A DNA stretch of 64,000 nt from positions 1 through 64,000 of the forward strand of contig CANFYZ010000003.1 in NCBI GenBank assembly GCA_947451385.1. The letters are read 5' to 3'. Position 1 is the stretch's first letter. The number at the start of each line of letters is the position of its first letter. Position numbers and translations under genes: made by a program. Below are positions 44,084 through 53,449 of the stretch, piece by piece. The DNA comes from Comamonadaceae bacterium. GTDB lineage: Bacteria; Pseudomonadota; Gammaproteobacteria; Burkholderiales; Burkholderiaceae_C. A model generated the notes under the pieces. The model was not told where the DNA came from and searched no databases. It saw nothing but the letters and a program-made list of their open reading frames with translations.

Positions 44084-45688
44084 TCACAGCGAACCCGGGC
44101 TGGACGCGTGTTCAGCCGCAAGCTTGTATTCATCGCGCAGCTTGCGCTTGAACAATTTGCCTGTGGGTTCACGCGGCAACTCTGCAAGGAAGTCAATTTG
44201 CTTGGGTGTTTTGATTTTGGACAGTTGCGGTGCCATCCAGGCATACAAAGCTTGCGCCAGTTCGGGTCCCGCATCGGCCATGTTTTTGGGGGTCACCACA
44301 GCCACCACTTTTTCACCCATTTCTTTATCGGGCGCGCCGATCACGGCCACGTCCAACACCTGGGGGTGCATGATCAGCAAGTTTTCAATTTCTTGCGGGT
44401 AGATGTTCACGCCGCCCGAAATGATCATGTGACTTTTTCGGTCGGTGAGATAGAGATACCCTTGCGCGTCGATCCAGCCGACGTCGCCGACGGAGGCCCA
44501 CCCTTGCGCGTTGTAGCACTCCTTGGTTTTTTCCGGCGCATTCAAATAACTGAAAGTCCGCGAGGTTTCAAAGAACACCTGGCCTTCCGTGCGTGGAGGT
44601 ACTTCTTGGCCCTGCTCATCGCAAATATGCACAGTGCCGATGATCGAACGGCCTACGGAGCCGGGGTGTTGGAGCCAGTCTGCGCTGTCGATCATGGTGA
44701 AACCAATGCCTTCGCTGGCACCGTAGTATTCGAGGATGATCGGTCCCCACCAGTCGATCATGCCCTGCTTGATGCCCACCGGGCAGGGTGCTGCAGCATG
44801 GGTGGCGTTGCGGTGTGAGCTCAAGTCGTATTTCTGGCGCGTGGATTCTGGCAAGTCCAGCATGCGCACAAAATGGGTGGGTACCCACTGGCTGTCGGTG
44901 ACGCGGTATTTTTCAATGTGCTGCAACGCCGCTTCGGCATCGAACTTTTCCATGACCACCACGGTGGCACCGATCCGCTGGAAAGCCATGGACCAGCGGA
45001 TTGGCGCTGCATGGTACATGGGAGCCGGTGACAGGAAGACCGAGTCACGGGTGGCGCCAAAACCTTCGATCATGTCGCCAATCCAATGGCGTGCATCGAT
45101 GGCGGGATCGACTGGCAAGCCCACATCCACCGCCTTGGGTTTGCCGGTGGTGCCTGAGGAGTACAAAAGATCTGAGCCTGCGCGCTCGTCCGCAATGGGG
45201 GTGCAGGGCATGGCCCTGAGCGCTGCGGCCAGGTCTTGCTCACCCTGTCCGCCAAAACGCAGTTGGGTGACATGCGGTGTCAGTGGGGCCAAATCGTTGA
45301 GCAGCGAATCGAATGCCTCGCTGCCGAAGATCAGCTTGGCTCCACTGTCTTCCAACATGTAGGCGATCTCTGGGGCGGTCAAGCGGTAGGGAATGGTGGT
45401 CATGAACAGGCCCGCACGCTGAGCCCCCCACGCCAGCACCAAATACAGGGGGTGATTGTCCAGACAGATGCCCACCTTGTCGCCGATCTGCAGGCCTTGC
45501 TGACGCAGCAGATGCGCCACCTGGTTGCTCAAGGTGTCGAGCTCACCAAAACTGATCACCTGACCGCTTGCGCCCATGATGATGGCGGGCTTGTCGGGGT
45601 TGTCGCGCGCGAACACGGACGGGTGAAATCCGTAGGCAGGCGCCGGGATCGTGGAAGGCGATGGAGTTTCGGCGTGGAGAGTCGACAT
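44084..45688 (-). CDS. Acyl-CoA synthetase (AMP-forming)
   Basis: This is a 534-residue ANL-superfamily ligase activating a carboxylic acid with ATP and CoA. The P-loop LLYSSGTTGKPKAV, the YGASEG motif and C-terminal YLTDRKSHMIISGGVNIYPQEIE with catalytic lysine in PTGKLFKRKL are all present. It is first of the minus-strand operon and divergent from an acyl-CoA dehydrogenase. The start at 45688 gives a natural N-terminus but no strong ribosome site; earlier in-frame codons run into the divergent promoter. The acid is unknown. Confidence 0.92.
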   Translation of the reverse strand: MSTLHAETPSPSTIPAPAYGFHPSVFARDNPDKPAIIMGASGQVISFGELDTLSNQVAHLLRQQGLQIGDKVGICLDNHPLYLVLAWGAQRAGLFMTTIPYRLTAPEIAYMLEDSGAKLIFGSEAFDSLLNDLAPLTPHVTQLRFGGQGEQDLAAALRAMPCTPIADERAGSDLLYSSGTTGKPKAVDVGLPVDPAIDARHWIGDMIEGFGATRDSVFLSPAPMYHAAPIRWSMAFQRIGATVVVMEKFDAEAALQHIEKYRVTDSQWVPTHFVRMLDLPESTRQKYDLSSHRNATHAAAPCPVGIKQGMIDWWGPIILEYYGASEGIGFTMIDSADWLQHPGSVGRSIIGTVHICDEQGQEVPPRTEGQVFFETSRTFSYLNAPEKTKECYNAQGWASVGDVGWIDAQGYLYLTDRKSHMIISGGVNIYPQEIENLLIMHPQVLDVAVIGAPDKEMGEKVVAVVTPKNMADAGPELAQALYAWMAPQLSKIKTPKQIDFLAELPREPTGKLFKRKLRDEYKLAAEHASSPGSL

Positions 45689-45883
45689 GTCTGAACCAGC
45701 GTTGCGAATGACGGTCAGCATAAAACGCCGATCCCATACGCACATCGTCGGAACGGACGAGTGAGAAACCAAAAGGCTGAAAAAATTGATTTGGAGTACT
45801 TTTTGATGTCGTCCGTTGTGATGATGCGCAAATCCATGCAGCGCTTGAAAATTTGGCTTGTCACAAACCCCCAAGGATTTCCA

Positions 45884-47032
45884 ATGGCGATTGATTTGCA
45901 AGCTTCATGGTCGGACGAGGACATCCAAGCGTGGCGCGAAACGGTCGTGCGCTTTGTTGAAGATGAAGTCGCACCTGCAGATGCGCTGGCGAGAAAAAAT
46001 GGCCACTTGGATCCCGCATTTTGGCGTCGAGCGGGCGAGCTGGGCATGCTTTGCACCGACATTCCCGAATCCATGGGCGGCATAGGCGGGGATTTCCGGC
46101 ACGAAGTCGTTCTGCAGGAAGAAATGGCCCGGCGCGGCCTGCTCAGCTTGAACACAGGGGTGCACAGCATTGCGGCGCATTACTTGATGAACCATGGCAC
46201 GCCAGAGCAGCAAGCGCGATTCTTGCCGCGCATGGTCAGTGGTGAGCTGGTGGGCGCGATCGCCATGACCGAGCCTGGAGCGGGTTCTGATCTGCAGTCC
46301 ATTCGCACCCGTGCGCGGCTGGACGGCGATGAATGGGTGTTGAATGGCAGCAAGACTTTCATCAGCAACGGCTTGCTGGCAGGCCTGATCATGGTGGTGG
46401 CCAAAACAGACCCCCATGCTGGAGCCAAGGGCATCTCCATCTTCATTGTGGAAACTGCCCAAACGCCGGGATTCAGGGTCGGTCGTTTGATCGACAAAAT
46501 CGGTCTTCATGGTCAAGACACCACCGAGCTCTTCTTTGAAGACATGCGTCTGCCCCGCTCGGCATTGTTGGGCGGGCAAGAGGGTCGCGGCTTTGCGCAG
46601 CTCATGGGTGATTTGCCGTATGAAAGAACCATCATCGGCGTGATCTCGGTTGCCGCCATGGAGGGGGCTTTGGCCGCCACGGTGGCCTATGCCCGCGAAC
46701 GACAGGTGTTCGGTCAGTCTTTGATGGAGTTTCAAAACACCAAATTCAAATTGGCCGAAATCGCCACCTTGGTCAAAGTGGGCCGCACCTTCATTGACCA
46801 TTGCATCACGCAGGTGAACGACGGCACCTTGGATACCACCACCGCCTCCATGGCCAAGCTGTGGTGCTCGGAAACGCAAGCCCGCGTCATCGATGAGTGC
46901 CTGCAGTTGTTTGGCGGTTATGGCTACACCAACGACTACATGATCGGGCGCATGTACACCGACGCCCGCATCCAACGCATCTATGGTGGCTCCAACGAAA
47001 TCATGAAAGAAGTCATCAGCCGCGCGCTGTGA
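45884..47032 (+). CDS. Acyl-CoA dehydrogenase (LCAD/IVD-like)
   Basis: This is a 382-residue FAD-dependent acyl-CoA dehydrogenase. Signatures are AIAMTEPGAGSDLQSI, WVLNGSKTFISNG and QLFGGYGYTNDYMI. The base at the MCAD position is replaced (IYGGSNEI), but LPYERTIIG carries a Glu at the alternative isovaleryl/long-chain position, so it should be active. The ATG at 45884 has AAGGA six bases upstream; the frame upstream is the divergent promoter. It works upstream of the crotonase and SDR, feeding electrons to ETF. Confidence 0.93.
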   Translation: MAIDLQASWSDEDIQAWRETVVRFVEDEVAPADALARKNGHLDPAFWRRAGELGMLCTDIPESMGGIGGDFRHEVVLQEEMARRGLLSLNTGVHSIAAHYLMNHGTPEQQARFLPRMVSGELVGAIAMTEPGAGSDLQSIRTRARLDGDEWVLNGSKTFISNGLLAGLIMVVAKTDPHAGAKGISIFIVETAQTPGFRVGRLIDKIGLHGQDTTELFFEDMRLPRSALLGGQEGRGFAQLMGDLPYERTIIGVISVAAMEGALAATVAYARERQVFGQSLMEFQNTKFKLAEIATLVKVGRTFIDHCITQVNDGTLDTTTASMAKLWCSETQARVIDECLQLFGGYGYTNDYMIGRMYTDARIQRIYGGSNEIMKEVISRAL

Positions 47033-47065
47033 TTTTTGAACTGGCACTGACACAGGGGGTATTGC

Positions 47066-47863
47066 ATGATGTCCGATCAATTCAAAGGCAAAGTGGCCGT
47101 GGTCACTGGGGGCGCCTCCGGCATTGGCCGCGCCACGGTGGAGCGCTTGGTGACCCAGGGCTGCCAGGTCATGGTGGGCGATCTCCATGAACCGGCTGGC
47201 CAAGCCTTGGTTGAGGCTTTGGGGCCAGATCATGTGGCCTTTCGGCGCTGCGATGTGGCCAATTTCGAAGATGTGCAAGCGCTGATGCAAGCAGCCGTGT
47301 CGGCCTTTGGTGGGCTGGATATTTTGGTGAACAACGCGGGCATGGGCTCAGAAATTTGTACCAGTGTGGACCTGTCTCCCGAGACCTGGCGCCGAGTCAT
47401 CGCGGTGGACTTGGATTCTGTGTTCTTCGGCTGCAAAGCCGCCATCCCGTTCATGCGCCAACGCCATGGTGGCGCGGTGGTCAATATCGCTTCGATTTCA
47501 GGGCTGGGCGGGGACTACGGCTTCAATGCCTACAACGCAGCCAAGGGTGCGGTGGTCAACTACACACGCAGCTTGGCGATGGATCACGCTGTCGACCACA
47601 TCCGTGTCAACGCGGTTTGCCCGGGATTGGTGGCGACGCGCCTGACGGCCTTCATGGAGAAAAAGGGCATTCTCCCGGAGTTAACCAAGACCATCCCCAT
47701 GAAACGCATGGGCCGTGCCGAGGAGATCGCAAAGGTGGTGGTGTTCTTGGCTTCCGACGATGCCAGTTACATGACCGGCAGCATCGTGGTGGCTGATGGC
47801 GGGCAGACCGCGAGTACCGGGAACACCGACTTGGGTGCACTCATGGCCCGTGTGGGGCAGTGA
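47066..47863 (+). CDS. SDR-family oxidoreductase (3-hydroxyacyl-CoA dehydrogenase-like)
   Basis: This is a 265-residue classical short-chain dehydrogenase. TGGASGIGRAT binds NAD(P), NNAG is present, the catalytic Ser is in NIASISGLGG and Tyr-x3-Lys in YNAAKGAVV, and the SDR C-terminal SYMTGSIVVADGG is typical. It follows the acyl-CoA dehydrogenase by 33 bp and is very likely cotranscribed. It would oxidise a hydroxyacyl intermediate or an alicyclic alcohol. It is convergent with the LuxR regulator, 15 bp apart. Confidence 0.92.
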   Translation: MMSDQFKGKVAVVTGGASGIGRATVERLVTQGCQVMVGDLHEPAGQALVEALGPDHVAFRRCDVANFEDVQALMQAAVSAFGGLDILVNNAGMGSEICTSVDLSPETWRRVIAVDLDSVFFGCKAAIPFMRQRHGGAVVNIASISGLGGDYGFNAYNAAKGAVVNYTRSLAMDHAVDHIRVNAVCPGLVATRLTAFMEKKGILPELTKTIPMKRMGRAEEIAKVVVFLASDDASYMTGSIVVADGGQTASTGNTDLGALMARVGQ

Positions 47864-47878
47864 GTCGCGGAGCGCCAT

Positions 47879-50512
47879 TCACTTTAAAAGCCCCCACTGC
47901 CGGGCTTTGGCCACAGCTTGCATGCGGCTGTTCACATCCAACTTGGCATTGATGTTCCGCAAATGGGTGCGGATGGTGCTTTCCGACACATTCAATTCGG
48001 CCGACAGGGCTTGGTTGGAATAACCCTCGGCCAAGAACTTCAATATTTCAGATTCTTTCTGCGTCAACTGCGCCGCCTGCGGCGTGTCTAAGACCGCCGA
48101 CGCCAAGCCGGAAGACGCCTGCGTGGCTGAAGCCTCCATGCGCAGCAGCTCGGTCAGGTAGTCCAAATCGGCTGTGTTGGCATGCTGGTTGCGCTCACGC
48201 AAGTGCAATTTTCGAACCAATTCCATCACCCGGGGTCCCTCATCCAGGACCCGGCTGGTCATGCCTTGTTCGGCAGTGAATTTCAAGGTGGCATGCAGCT
48301 GCGCAAGTGCTGCAGATTCTTGCTTGTTGCGCGACAGTGCAGCGGCGCGCAACAACTCCAAGGTCACGCCGCGCAAAGGCCAGCGAATGGCCCTTGCATC
48401 CGCCAATGTCGCATCGATGTCGCGCAAGGCCTGCTGGGCATCGCCACAATGCAAAGTCCAGCGCAGACTGGCTATGTGTGGGTCCAGCGCGCTGTGCGCC
48501 AAGCGGCGCAAGGGCCGGTCATGGGTCCAGACCCCGGGCAGATCGGCGCGCAACATCGACAACTTGGCGTCATCTCCTTGGCCTGCCAGCAACTGCGTGC
48601 GCGACCTTTCCAGCCATGCGCTGGCCATCAGCCTGGGCAGTTGCCGTGTGGCACCGATGTGCTCCAGCTCGGCCAAGTATTGAATCGCCTCGTCCAATTC
48701 ACCCGCTGCTCGTGCCATGCGCGAAAGGCAGACCCAGGCCAAGATCAAATGATCGTGTGAGCCCACCGCCTGCGCCACCGGCACATAAGCACTGAGCAAT
48801 CGTTTCGCTTGGGTCCATTGCCCGGCTTCGTAACACGCCACGCCGTACAACACACCCGCCCAGGCATTGCCGTTGGTGATGTCCATCGCGCCTGATTTCG
48901 AATGGTTGGCACCGACGGCAATGAGCAGCCTGGCCATCGCCTGTTTCAGGCGACCGTCTTGCATGTCTTGTTCGCTCTCGGCGGACTCAATGAACATGCG
49001 CATGAAAGCCGCATCGCCTTGTCGTTCACGGGCGGCATGCAGCAATCGATTGGCTGCTGCGCGGTTGCCGTCCTGGACAAAGAAAATGGCCATGGAGACG
49101 CTCAATACATTGTCAGCATAAGGCTCGCTGGTGGGTATTTGAGACAAGGCTTGCAAGCCAATGACACCCGCTTCGTGGGGCTTGTCCATCATGAACAGCC
49201 AAGAACATCGCAGTGCAGCGTAGTGAACCTGTGCGCCCCTGTCCCCGGCAGGCCAATAGGCTGAAAACTGTTGCGCCTGCTGCATGGATTGAACAGCCCC
49301 TTGGGTGAAGGTTGCAACCCACAAACTTGTGGTGAGTAAGACCGTGTGTTCTTGCAAAACATGCACAGGAAACGAACTGAACCAGCGGGCCAATAACTTG
49401 ATGCGCCCATCCACGAGAAGTTGCATCGCATGGTTGGCCAACAGCCTGGCCGCATACGGAAAGTCGCCTCCCGCAATGATGTGGTCGATCGCGGGAACAA
49501 TCTGCCCTTGACTTTCGTACCAACTGGCCGCGGCCAGGTGTAAACGCAAAAAATCTTCTGGCCGTTTGCGTTTCAGGCGTGATCGCAAAATATCGGCAAA
49601 CAAGGGGTGATAGCGCCAGCGCTCAACATGGCCTGGCAATTCGGAAACAAACAGGTTGTTCTGGATCAAACGGTCCAGCAGATAGGCGGCATTGAGCTCT
49701 GGCACCAGGACTTGGCAGATCGCCGGGTCAAGTTGATGCAGCACCGACGTGGCGAGCAAAAATTCGTGTATTTCTTCCGGTTGATGGCTCAGCACCACTT
49801 CCGATAGATATTCCTCCACAGGTTTGAGCGTGGAAGAGATTTGATGAATCAAACCTTTGGATCCAAGGTATGTGTGACCCAATGCCATGCCAGCCAAAGC
49901 GACGGCAGCGGGCCAACCGAATGTTTTTTCATGGAGCAAAAGCAAGTTCGCTGCGGACAATTGCTCTGTGCCTATGGCGCTTTGTAGCAACTGTGCCGAT
50001 TGGTCTTGAGAAAACTGAAGGTCGTTCTCATTGAATTCCACGACCTGTTCTTGGAGCTTTAATTTCGCCAAGCTCATAGGGGGTTTGCGTCGAGAACCGA
50101 TCACCACGCGACTGCCCAACGGGAGTTGGCTCAACAGTTGCATGGTGATCTCAGGCAGTGGGCCGCCATCCACCGTCTCAAAGTCATCTAAAAATATGGC
50201 CAAAGGGCGGTTGACCGGAACGTTCAGGCCAAAGGCGGCGACAGGTTCGGTTTCACTGGTGCTGCTGAAAACTTCGCGTAAAAATCTGAACAAGCGTTGC
50301 GGATCATTGTCCTGCTTGTCCATTGACCACCAAGCGGTGGGCATGCCCTGCGCCGTAAAAGCTTCGCGCAGTTGTTGCATGGCACTTGTTTTGCCAAAGC
50401 CTGCGGGCGCAATGAACAAAATCAGCGGGGCTGTTTTCGCCAAGACAAGCTCAACTAAATTGTCACGACGGATGTTGCCGTGCAATGAGTTAGTGGAGCC
50501 TTTCACACGCAT
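47879..50512 (-). CDS. MalT-type LuxR transcriptional regulator (LAL)
   Basis: This is an 877-residue large ATP-binding LuxR regulator. The Walker A motif APAGFGKTS (Lys41) is near the N-terminus, and a Walker B-like LAIFLDDFETVDGG follows. A long helical repeat region with many alanine/leucine pairs separates it from the C-terminal HTH (TQKESEILKFLAEGYSNQALSAELNVSES...). Such proteins are inducer- and ATP-dependent activators. Its position beside the acyl-CoA module (41695-47863) suggests it controls that module. No signal-binding domain can be named. Confidence 0.93.
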   Translation of the reverse strand: MRVKGSTNSLHGNIRRDNLVELVLAKTAPLILFIAPAGFGKTSAMQQLREAFTAQGMPTAWWSMDKQDNDPQRLFRFLREVFSSTSETEPVAAFGLNVPVNRPLAIFLDDFETVDGGPLPEITMQLLSQLPLGSRVVIGSRRKPPMSLAKLKLQEQVVEFNENDLQFSQDQSAQLLQSAIGTEQLSAANLLLLHEKTFGWPAAVALAGMALGHTYLGSKGLIHQISSTLKPVEEYLSEVVLSHQPEEIHEFLLATSVLHQLDPAICQVLVPELNAAYLLDRLIQNNLFVSELPGHVERWRYHPLFADILRSRLKRKRPEDFLRLHLAAASWYESQGQIVPAIDHIIAGGDFPYAARLLANHAMQLLVDGRIKLLARWFSSFPVHVLQEHTVLLTTSLWVATFTQGAVQSMQQAQQFSAYWPAGDRGAQVHYAALRCSWLFMMDKPHEAGVIGLQALSQIPTSEPYADNVLSVSMAIFFVQDGNRAAANRLLHAARERQGDAAFMRMFIESAESEQDMQDGRLKQAMARLLIAVGANHSKSGAMDITNGNAWAGVLYGVACYEAGQWTQAKRLLSAYVPVAQAVGSHDHLILAWVCLSRMARAAGELDEAIQYLAELEHIGATRQLPRLMASAWLERSRTQLLAGQGDDAKLSMLRADLPGVWTHDRPLRRLAHSALDPHIASLRWTLHCGDAQQALRDIDATLADARAIRWPLRGVTLELLRAAALSRNKQESAALAQLHATLKFTAEQGMTSRVLDEGPRVMELVRKLHLRERNQHANTADLDYLTELLRMEASATQASSGLASAVLDTPQAAQLTQKESEILKFLAEGYSNQALSAELNVSESTIRTHLRNINAKLDVNSRMQAVAKARQWGLLK

Positions 50513-50587
50513 CTTGTCCCTTTTTCAAAGTTCATGGACCTCATTTTTTTCTCATGATCCCGCAATCAAGGACATTATCAATTCAAA

Positions 50588-50626
50588 CTGAGGCGGGCCA
50601 GTGCACGATCGCGACCCGCCCGCTCA
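50588..50626 (-). terminator. Stem-loop downstream of the CoA-transferase gene
   Basis: CTGAGGCGGGC can pair with GCCCGCTCAG (one bulge) across a 18-nt loop, about 70 nt past the CoA-transferase stop, followed on the minus strand by only TTT. It is a weak terminator candidate. The remaining gap to the LuxR gene (50513-50697) shows no other feature beyond AT-rich promoter-like sequence. Confidence 0.45.
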
Positions 50627-50697
50627 GTGAGATTGAACCCCACGCTGGCTCATGAAGGGACTTGAATCGCGTCGGTGCGAATGGCGCTGGCGCAGCC

Positions 50698-52272
50698 TCA
50701 AGCCGTGAAATGCGCCGCGTCCATGACGTGCAAGTCTTTGGCGATGCGTGGCGCAAAGTCCATCTGATCGAGTACGTCGCGCTGCAGGTCGATGCCGGGC
50801 GCGATTTCAAAGACTTCGATGCCCTCGGGCGTGAGCCTGAAACTCGCGCGCTCGGTCAGGTACAGCACTTCTTGCCCGCGCACTAGGCCTTGCGGGCCGG
50901 AGAAGGTGATCTGGTCTACGCGCTGCACCAGTTTTTTCACGCCGCCTTGCTGCAGCACGCGCATCTGTCCGTCACCGGTGAGCAGCTTCACGCCCTTGGC
51001 TGCGAGCGTGCCGCAGAACACCACTTTTTTCGCGTTCTGAGCGATGTCGATGAAGCCGCCAGGCCCCACCGTCACGCCGCCCAGGCGTGAGACGTTGACC
51101 GAGCCTTGCGCGTCAAATTCGCCAAAACCCAGAAAGGCGATGTCCAGACCGCCGCCGCCGTAAAAGTCGAACTGCGTGGCCGCGTCCAACATGGCGGTGG
51201 CGTTGCGGGCGTAGCCAAACAGCACGCCGTCCATCAGCGTGCCGCCATAGGTGCCGTGTTCAATGGTTTGGTAAATGCGGTGGTGTTCGTTGCGCGCGGC
51301 GATCAGTTTGGCGACCGCGTCGGGTACGCCCACGCCATAGTTGATGATGGGCCGTGCCTTGGCTGTGTTGAAAATCTCCACATAGGCGCGGCGTGCCACA
51401 GCCTGGCGTTCGCTGAAGGCTTCTTGTGATGCAGCCACCTCGCGTGCGTGGTCTTCGGCCTCGCTGTGTTGACGGGCCGCGCCAGTCAGCTCACCGCTGA
51501 AGGCTGGATCGAACGGGATGTCGTAACTGGTTTGCTGCGCGGCATCGACCACGATGGCATCGACCCAGGCCGCCGGAATGCGCACCTCGCGGGCCTTGAG
51601 CGCGCCTTCAGCCAGGCGCTCTTTGACCTGCACGATGACTTTGCCGCCGCTGTTCTTCGCGGCCAGGGCCAGCGATTGCGCGTCCAGGTTGGCGGCTTCG
51701 TGCTCGAAGCTGATGTTGCCGTCTTCGTCCGCAGCGCTGGCCCGCACGATGGCCACGTGGATGGGGAAGGGCTTGTAGCGCAGCCATTCGCGGCCATCGA
51801 TGGTGATGACTTCGGCCAGGTCGTCTTTGGCGGCATCGTTCATGCGGCCACCGCCAAAGCGCGGGTCGCACACCGTGCCCAGGCCCACATGGCTGATGAG
51901 TCCGGGTCGCCCCGCGCCGATCTCGCGCATCAGCTGGCTGCTGACACCGCCGGGCAGGATGTAGGCCTCGATCTTGTTGGCCAACGCCAGTTGCTGCAAG
52001 GCGGGCGACCAGACCCAATGCCCGCCGATCACCCGCTGCACCATGCCTTCGTGGGCAAAACAGTTCACGCCTTTGGTTTTTTTATCGCCAATGCCCAGGG
52101 CGTGCATCAGCGTCAGTTGGCGCGGATGCTGGGTTTGAAGAAAGCGTGCTTGCACCGCCTCGAACAGGTGCGTGGCTTCCATCAGGCCGCCGCCGCCGCC
52201 CATCAGGCCCACGGTGTGGCCGTCTTGGATCAGTTGCGCCGCCTCGGCCGCCGTCATGAATTTGGATGGCAT
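50698..52272 (-). CDS. Acyl-CoA:carboxylate CoA-transferase (propionate CoA-transferase/YdiF-like)
   Basis: This is a 524-residue fused-subunit family I CoA-transferase. The N-terminal half has GHTVGLMGGGGGLMEA and the C-terminal half IINYGVGVPDAVAKLI and the catalytic-Glu loop IYQTIEHGTYGG. It transfers CoA between short-chain or organic acids, here probably to activate the acid handled by the neighbouring dehydrogenase. The ATG at 52272 has GAGG five bases upstream; a GTG at 52278 is possible. It is 7 bp behind the acyl-CoA dehydrogenase gene and last of the run. Confidence 0.9.
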   Translation of the reverse strand: MPSKFMTAAEAAQLIQDGHTVGLMGGGGGLMEATHLFEAVQARFLQTQHPRQLTLMHALGIGDKKTKGVNCFAHEGMVQRVIGGHWVWSPALQQLALANKIEAYILPGGVSSQLMREIGAGRPGLISHVGLGTVCDPRFGGGRMNDAAKDDLAEVITIDGREWLRYKPFPIHVAIVRASAADEDGNISFEHEAANLDAQSLALAAKNSGGKVIVQVKERLAEGALKAREVRIPAAWVDAIVVDAAQQTSYDIPFDPAFSGELTGAARQHSEAEDHAREVAASQEAFSERQAVARRAYVEIFNTAKARPIINYGVGVPDAVAKLIAARNEHHRIYQTIEHGTYGGTLMDGVLFGYARNATAMLDAATQFDFYGGGGLDIAFLGFGEFDAQGSVNVSRLGGVTVGPGGFIDIAQNAKKVVFCGTLAAKGVKLLTGDGQMRVLQQGGVKKLVQRVDQITFSGPQGLVRGQEVLYLTERASFRLTPEGIEVFEIAPGIDLQRDVLDQMDFAPRIAKDLHVMDAAHFTA

Positions 52273-52279
52273 GCGCACC

Positions 52280-53440
52280 TCAGCGATTCACATCAAACAA
52301 AGCCGCAACTTTTTTCAAGGTGCTCTTGGCGATCACGCCACGGTGAATTTCGCTGGTGCCGTCATAGATGCGGTAAATGCGCGCATCTCGGTAATAGCGC
52401 TCGATCGACAATTCTTTGCAAAAACCCATACCGCCAAACACCTGCACCGCGCGGTCCACCACGCGGCCCAACATTTCAGCGGCATGCACTTTCACCATCG
52501 CGATCTGTTCGCGCGCGTCCAGGCCTTGGTCCAGCATCCAAGCGGCGTGGTAGACCATCCAGCGCGCGGCGTTGATCTCGATCACGCTGTCGGCGATCAT
52601 TTGCTGCACCATCTGGAAGTCGCCGATTTTGGTGTTGAACTGTTTGCGCTCGTTGGCCCAGTTCACCATCATTTCGCAGACATGGCTGGCCTTGCCCACC
52701 GCGCGCGCGCCCACCTGGGCCAGACGCACCACATTCAGCGCGCCCATGGCCAGTTTGAAGCCCTGGCCGACTTCGCCGAGCAGGGCCGCGTCTTCGAGTT
52801 GCACATTGTCAAAGAACAGTTCCAGGTGCGGCGTGCCGCGCAGGCCCATCATTTTTTGGTCCTTGCCGAGGGTGAAACCGGCCAGCCCTTTGTCGACCAT
52901 GAACATGCTGATTTCTTTCTCGCCCGTTTTGGCCGACACCAAAAAGAAATCGCTCCACTCGCCGTCGCTGATGAAATGCTTGCCGCCGTTCAGCACCCAG
53001 CCCTTGTCGTTCTTCACGGCGTGGGTTTTGATGCCGGCCGCGTCCGAGCCCGCACCGGGCTCGGTGATGGTGATGGCGCAGGTGCGCGTGCCTTCGACCG
53101 AGGGCTTGAGCCAACGGTCAATTTGTGCGCCCTTGCAGTGCAGCAGCGGCTCGTACACATTGCCAAAGGCGCGGCGGATGATGATGTCGCTGGTGTGGCC
53201 GAACTGTTCTTCGCACAGAATGCGGTCCAGGTTGGACAGGCCGCCGCCACCGAGTTCTGCCGGCATGTTCATGCCGTACAAACCCAGGGCCTTGGCTTTG
53301 GCGTGCAAGGCCTGGGCTTTGGCGTTGTCAAACACGCCGGTGTGTTCGATTTCGTCTTCCAGCGGTTGGCATTCTTCGGCGATGAAACGGCGCACCGTGT
53401 CGATCAGCATTCTTTGTTCGTCGTTCAGTGCAAAGTCCAT
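52280..53440 (-). CDS. Acyl-CoA dehydrogenase with Asp at the usual catalytic Glu position
   Basis: This is a 386-residue acyl-CoA dehydrogenase. ITITEPGAGSDAAGIKT and WVLNGGKHFISDGEWSDF bind flavin, and VQVFGGMGFCKELSIERYYRDAR is a standard C-terminal region. The MCAD-type catalytic segment reads IYRIYDGTSEIHR, with Asp where most members have Glu (YEGT). No LPYER-type alternative Glu is evident. Either Asp serves as base or the substrate differs. Gaps to the TIM-barrel gene (9 bp) and CoA-transferase gene (7 bp) indicate an operon. Confidence 0.92.
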   Translation of the reverse strand: MDFALNDEQRMLIDTVRRFIAEECQPLEDEIEHTGVFDNAKAQALHAKAKALGLYGMNMPAELGGGGLSNLDRILCEEQFGHTSDIIIRRAFGNVYEPLLHCKGAQIDRWLKPSVEGTRTCAITITEPGAGSDAAGIKTHAVKNDKGWVLNGGKHFISDGEWSDFFLVSAKTGEKEISMFMVDKGLAGFTLGKDQKMMGLRGTPHLELFFDNVQLEDAALLGEVGQGFKLAMGALNVVRLAQVGARAVGKASHVCEMMVNWANERKQFNTKIGDFQMVQQMIADSVIEINAARWMVYHAAWMLDQGLDAREQIAMVKVHAAEMLGRVVDRAVQVFGGMGFCKELSIERYYRDARIYRIYDGTSEIHRGVIAKSTLKKVAALFDVNR

Positions 53441-53449
53441 GGTGTGCTC

